NCBI GenBank assembly: GCA_035291605.1 | Contig: DATDRS010000091.1 | Span: 1-5,427, forward strand | DNA: 5,427 bases | Source of the DNA: DATDRS01 sp035291605 | GTDB taxonomy: Bacteria > Chloroflexota > Anaerolineae > Anaerolineales > UBA6663 | Reading direction: 5' to 3' | Shown here: piece after piece, positions 4,822 to 5,427 of the stretch | How positions within the stretch are numbered: the stretch's first letter is position 1 | Layout of the letters: the number at the start of each line of letters is the position of its first letter | Notes under the pieces: generated by a model | Databases searched by the model: none | What the model saw: only the letters and a program-made list of their open reading frames with translations | What the model was told of the DNA's origin: nothing | Translations under genes and position numbers: made by a program

Positions 4822-5286
4822 ATGGATATCCTACATCTGGTTGACCGACTGGAAGAAGTCTTCAACGCTGGCCGTCCGATCCCCCTCACCCACCTGCTGA
4901 CAGTGGACGAGGAGCGCGTGCTGGAACTGATTGACCAGATGCGCGTCTCGATCCCCGACGAGGTCAAGAAGGCGCAACAGGTGCTCGCCCAGCGCGACCG
5001 CATCCTCGCGCAGGCGCAGGAGGAAGCCGCGCGCACCGTGCAGCTCGCCAAAGAGAAGGTGGATCAGATGGTCGAGCGCGACTCGGTGGCGATGGCCGCG
5101 CAATCCCGCGCCGAGCAGATCCTCCAGAACGCCAAGGCCGACGCCGAGCGCGTCCGCGCCGACGCCGACGACTACGCCCTCGAAGTCCTCACCCGGCTCG
5201 AGACCGAGCTGACCAAGTCGCTCAACCAGGTGCGCAACGGCATCACCAAACTCCACGCCGAAAAAGGTTTGCCGCCGAATCCTTGA
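4822..5286 (+). CDS. SepIVA/DivIVA-like coiled-coil protein
   Basis: This 154-aa soluble protein has a short N-terminal head and a long charged coil. The head (about 1-45) contains RPIPLTHLL and RVLELIDQMRVSIPDEV (32-48). This resembles the start of mycobacterial SepIVA-type proteins (LELIDD, AIP, then AQ.VL..RD) as I remember them. Residues 46-145 are Ala/Glu/Arg/Gln-rich heptads typical of DivIVA, and they also superficially resemble ATP synthase subunit E or b. The protein ends HAEKGLPPNP. There is no signal peptide or membrane segment. SepIVA and other DivIVA-family proteins organise cell division or envelope growth; that role here is inference. In Actinobacteria the homologous locus is, from memory, coaD, sepIVA, DUF177, rpmF. 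Here rpmF follows with no DUF177 gene between. The stop codon overlaps the -35 of the rpmF promoter. Confidence 0.75.
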   Translation: MDILHLVDRLEEVFNAGRPIPLTHLLTVDEERVLELIDQMRVSIPDEVKKAQQVLAQRDRILAQAQEEAARTVQLAKEKVDQMVERDSVAMAAQSRAEQILQNAKADAERVRADADDYALEVLTRLETELTKSLNQVRNGITKLHAEKGLPPNP

Positions 5287-5312
5287 CACTTCCTCCCTCC
5301 CCCCTTTATAAT
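5283..5312 (+). promoter_or_regulatory. Consensus sigma-70 promoter of rpmF
   Basis: TTGACA (5283-5288) and TATAAT (5307-5312) are both perfect consensus hexamers, 18 bp apart. This is the best promoter in the window and suits a highly expressed ribosomal protein gene. Its -35 includes the stop codon of the coiled-coil gene. Transcription should start near 5319, leaving an approximately 80-nt leader. Confidence 0.8.
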
Positions 5313-5322
5313 GCCGCTCGTT

Positions 5323-5369
5323 GCCTGCCAGCGTCCTGAGCGAAGTCGAAGGACGGCAGGCGTTGTTTT
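5323..5369 (+). terminator. Hairpin with T-rich tail in the rpmF leader (terminator or attenuator-like)
   Basis: GCCTGCC (5323-5329) pairs with GGCAGGC (5355-5361), and after a 3-nt bulge GTCCT (5333-5337) pairs with AGGAC (5350-5354). The stem is followed by GTTGTTTT (5362-5369), an imperfect T-run. The apical part contains CTGAGCGAAGTCGAAGG, a motif I recall as a widespread dispersed bacterial repeat. It could end transcripts from upstream, attenuate rpmF, or be a repeat insertion without function. Confidence 0.5.
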
Positions 5370-5385
5370 GTGATTTAGAACCCAT

Positions 5386-5391
5386 AAAGGA
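5386..5391 (+). promoter_or_regulatory. Ribosome binding site of rpmF
   Basis: AAAGGA lies 7 nt before the ATG at 5399 and lies downstream of the leader hairpin, so it is not sequestered by it. Confidence 0.65.
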
Positions 5392-5398
5392 TTTTGCT

Positions 5399-5427
5399 AT
5401 GCCTCCCCATCCGAAACGCAAACACTC
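5399..5427 (+). CDS. rpmF: 50S ribosomal protein L32 (first nine codons; runs off window)
   Basis: Only MPPHPKRKH and two further bases are visible. The N-terminus P.PKRK.S is the conserved start of ribosomal protein L32, a small structural protein of the large subunit of about 60 aa. A consensus promoter, a good ribosome binding site and the upstream SepIVA-like gene all support the call, but nine residues alone cannot prove it. Confidence 0.72.

Noticed and set aside
4831..5421. Minus-strand open frame of 196 codons across the coiled-coil gene and rpmF start
   Set aside because: It is antisense to a gene with a strong ribosome binding site and recognisable head sequence, and it runs through the consensus rpmF promoter and hairpin. 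No recognisable domain is present.

Overview
The window looks like a stretch of a GC-rich Chloroflexota chromosome, probably a lineage related to Anaerolineae or Roseiflexus. The evidence is indirect. A mevalonate kinase and an isopentenyl phosphate kinase occur together, a combination known from archaea and from Chloroflexota such as Roseiflexus. A SepIVA/DivIVA-like coiled-coil gene sits directly before rpmF. Dispersed palindromes and GTGATCAGTGA-type repeats also litter gene boundaries and even one coding region. No rRNA, tRNA, CRISPR, transposase or phage gene is visible.

Layout. On the minus strand are the start of tlyA (1-370, running off the left edge) and, upstream of it, a small unclassified protein (427-855) with a Gly-rich 'GGDVVGRDK' repeat, a charged coil and a hydrophobic helical tail. 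A 140-bp divergent region (856-995) holds candidate promoters in both directions. On the plus strand follow a UbiA-family prenyltransferase resembling decaprenyl-phosphate phosphoribosyltransferase (996-1877), mevalonate kinase (1874-2905, ATGA overlap) and isopentenyl phosphate kinase (2971-3765). A class III nucleotide cyclase with an N-terminal four-cysteine module (3824-4612), a 209-bp intergenic region with a large nested palindrome (4657-4740), a SepIVA/DivIVA-like coiled-coil protein (4822-5286) and the first codons of rpmF (5399 to the right edge) complete the window.

How the genes fit together. UbiA, mevalonate kinase and IPK read as one isoprenoid operon. Mevalonate kinase makes mevalonate 5-phosphate. 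A phosphomevalonate decarboxylase, not present here, would make isopentenyl phosphate, and IPK converts that to IPP. The UbiA enzyme would then consume a polyprenyl phosphate made from IPP. The cyclase and the coiled-coil gene appear to be separate transcription units. The coiled-coil gene and rpmF belong to a housekeeping neighbourhood.

Most unusual points: (i) the mevalonate kinase gene carries two different palindromic repeat elements inserted in frame (1993-2084 and 2631-2663), and its last codons and stop lie in a third, tandem repeat (2886-2953); (ii) an 84-bp nested palindrome lies before the coiled-coil gene, with a near copy of its arm just upstream of that gene's ribosome binding site; (iii) a hairpin followed by a T-rich stretch sits inside the presumed rpmF leader; (iv) the GRDK-repeat protein next to tlyA. 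I see no convincing new multi-gene system. The repeat-laden mevalonate kinase is the strongest anomaly.
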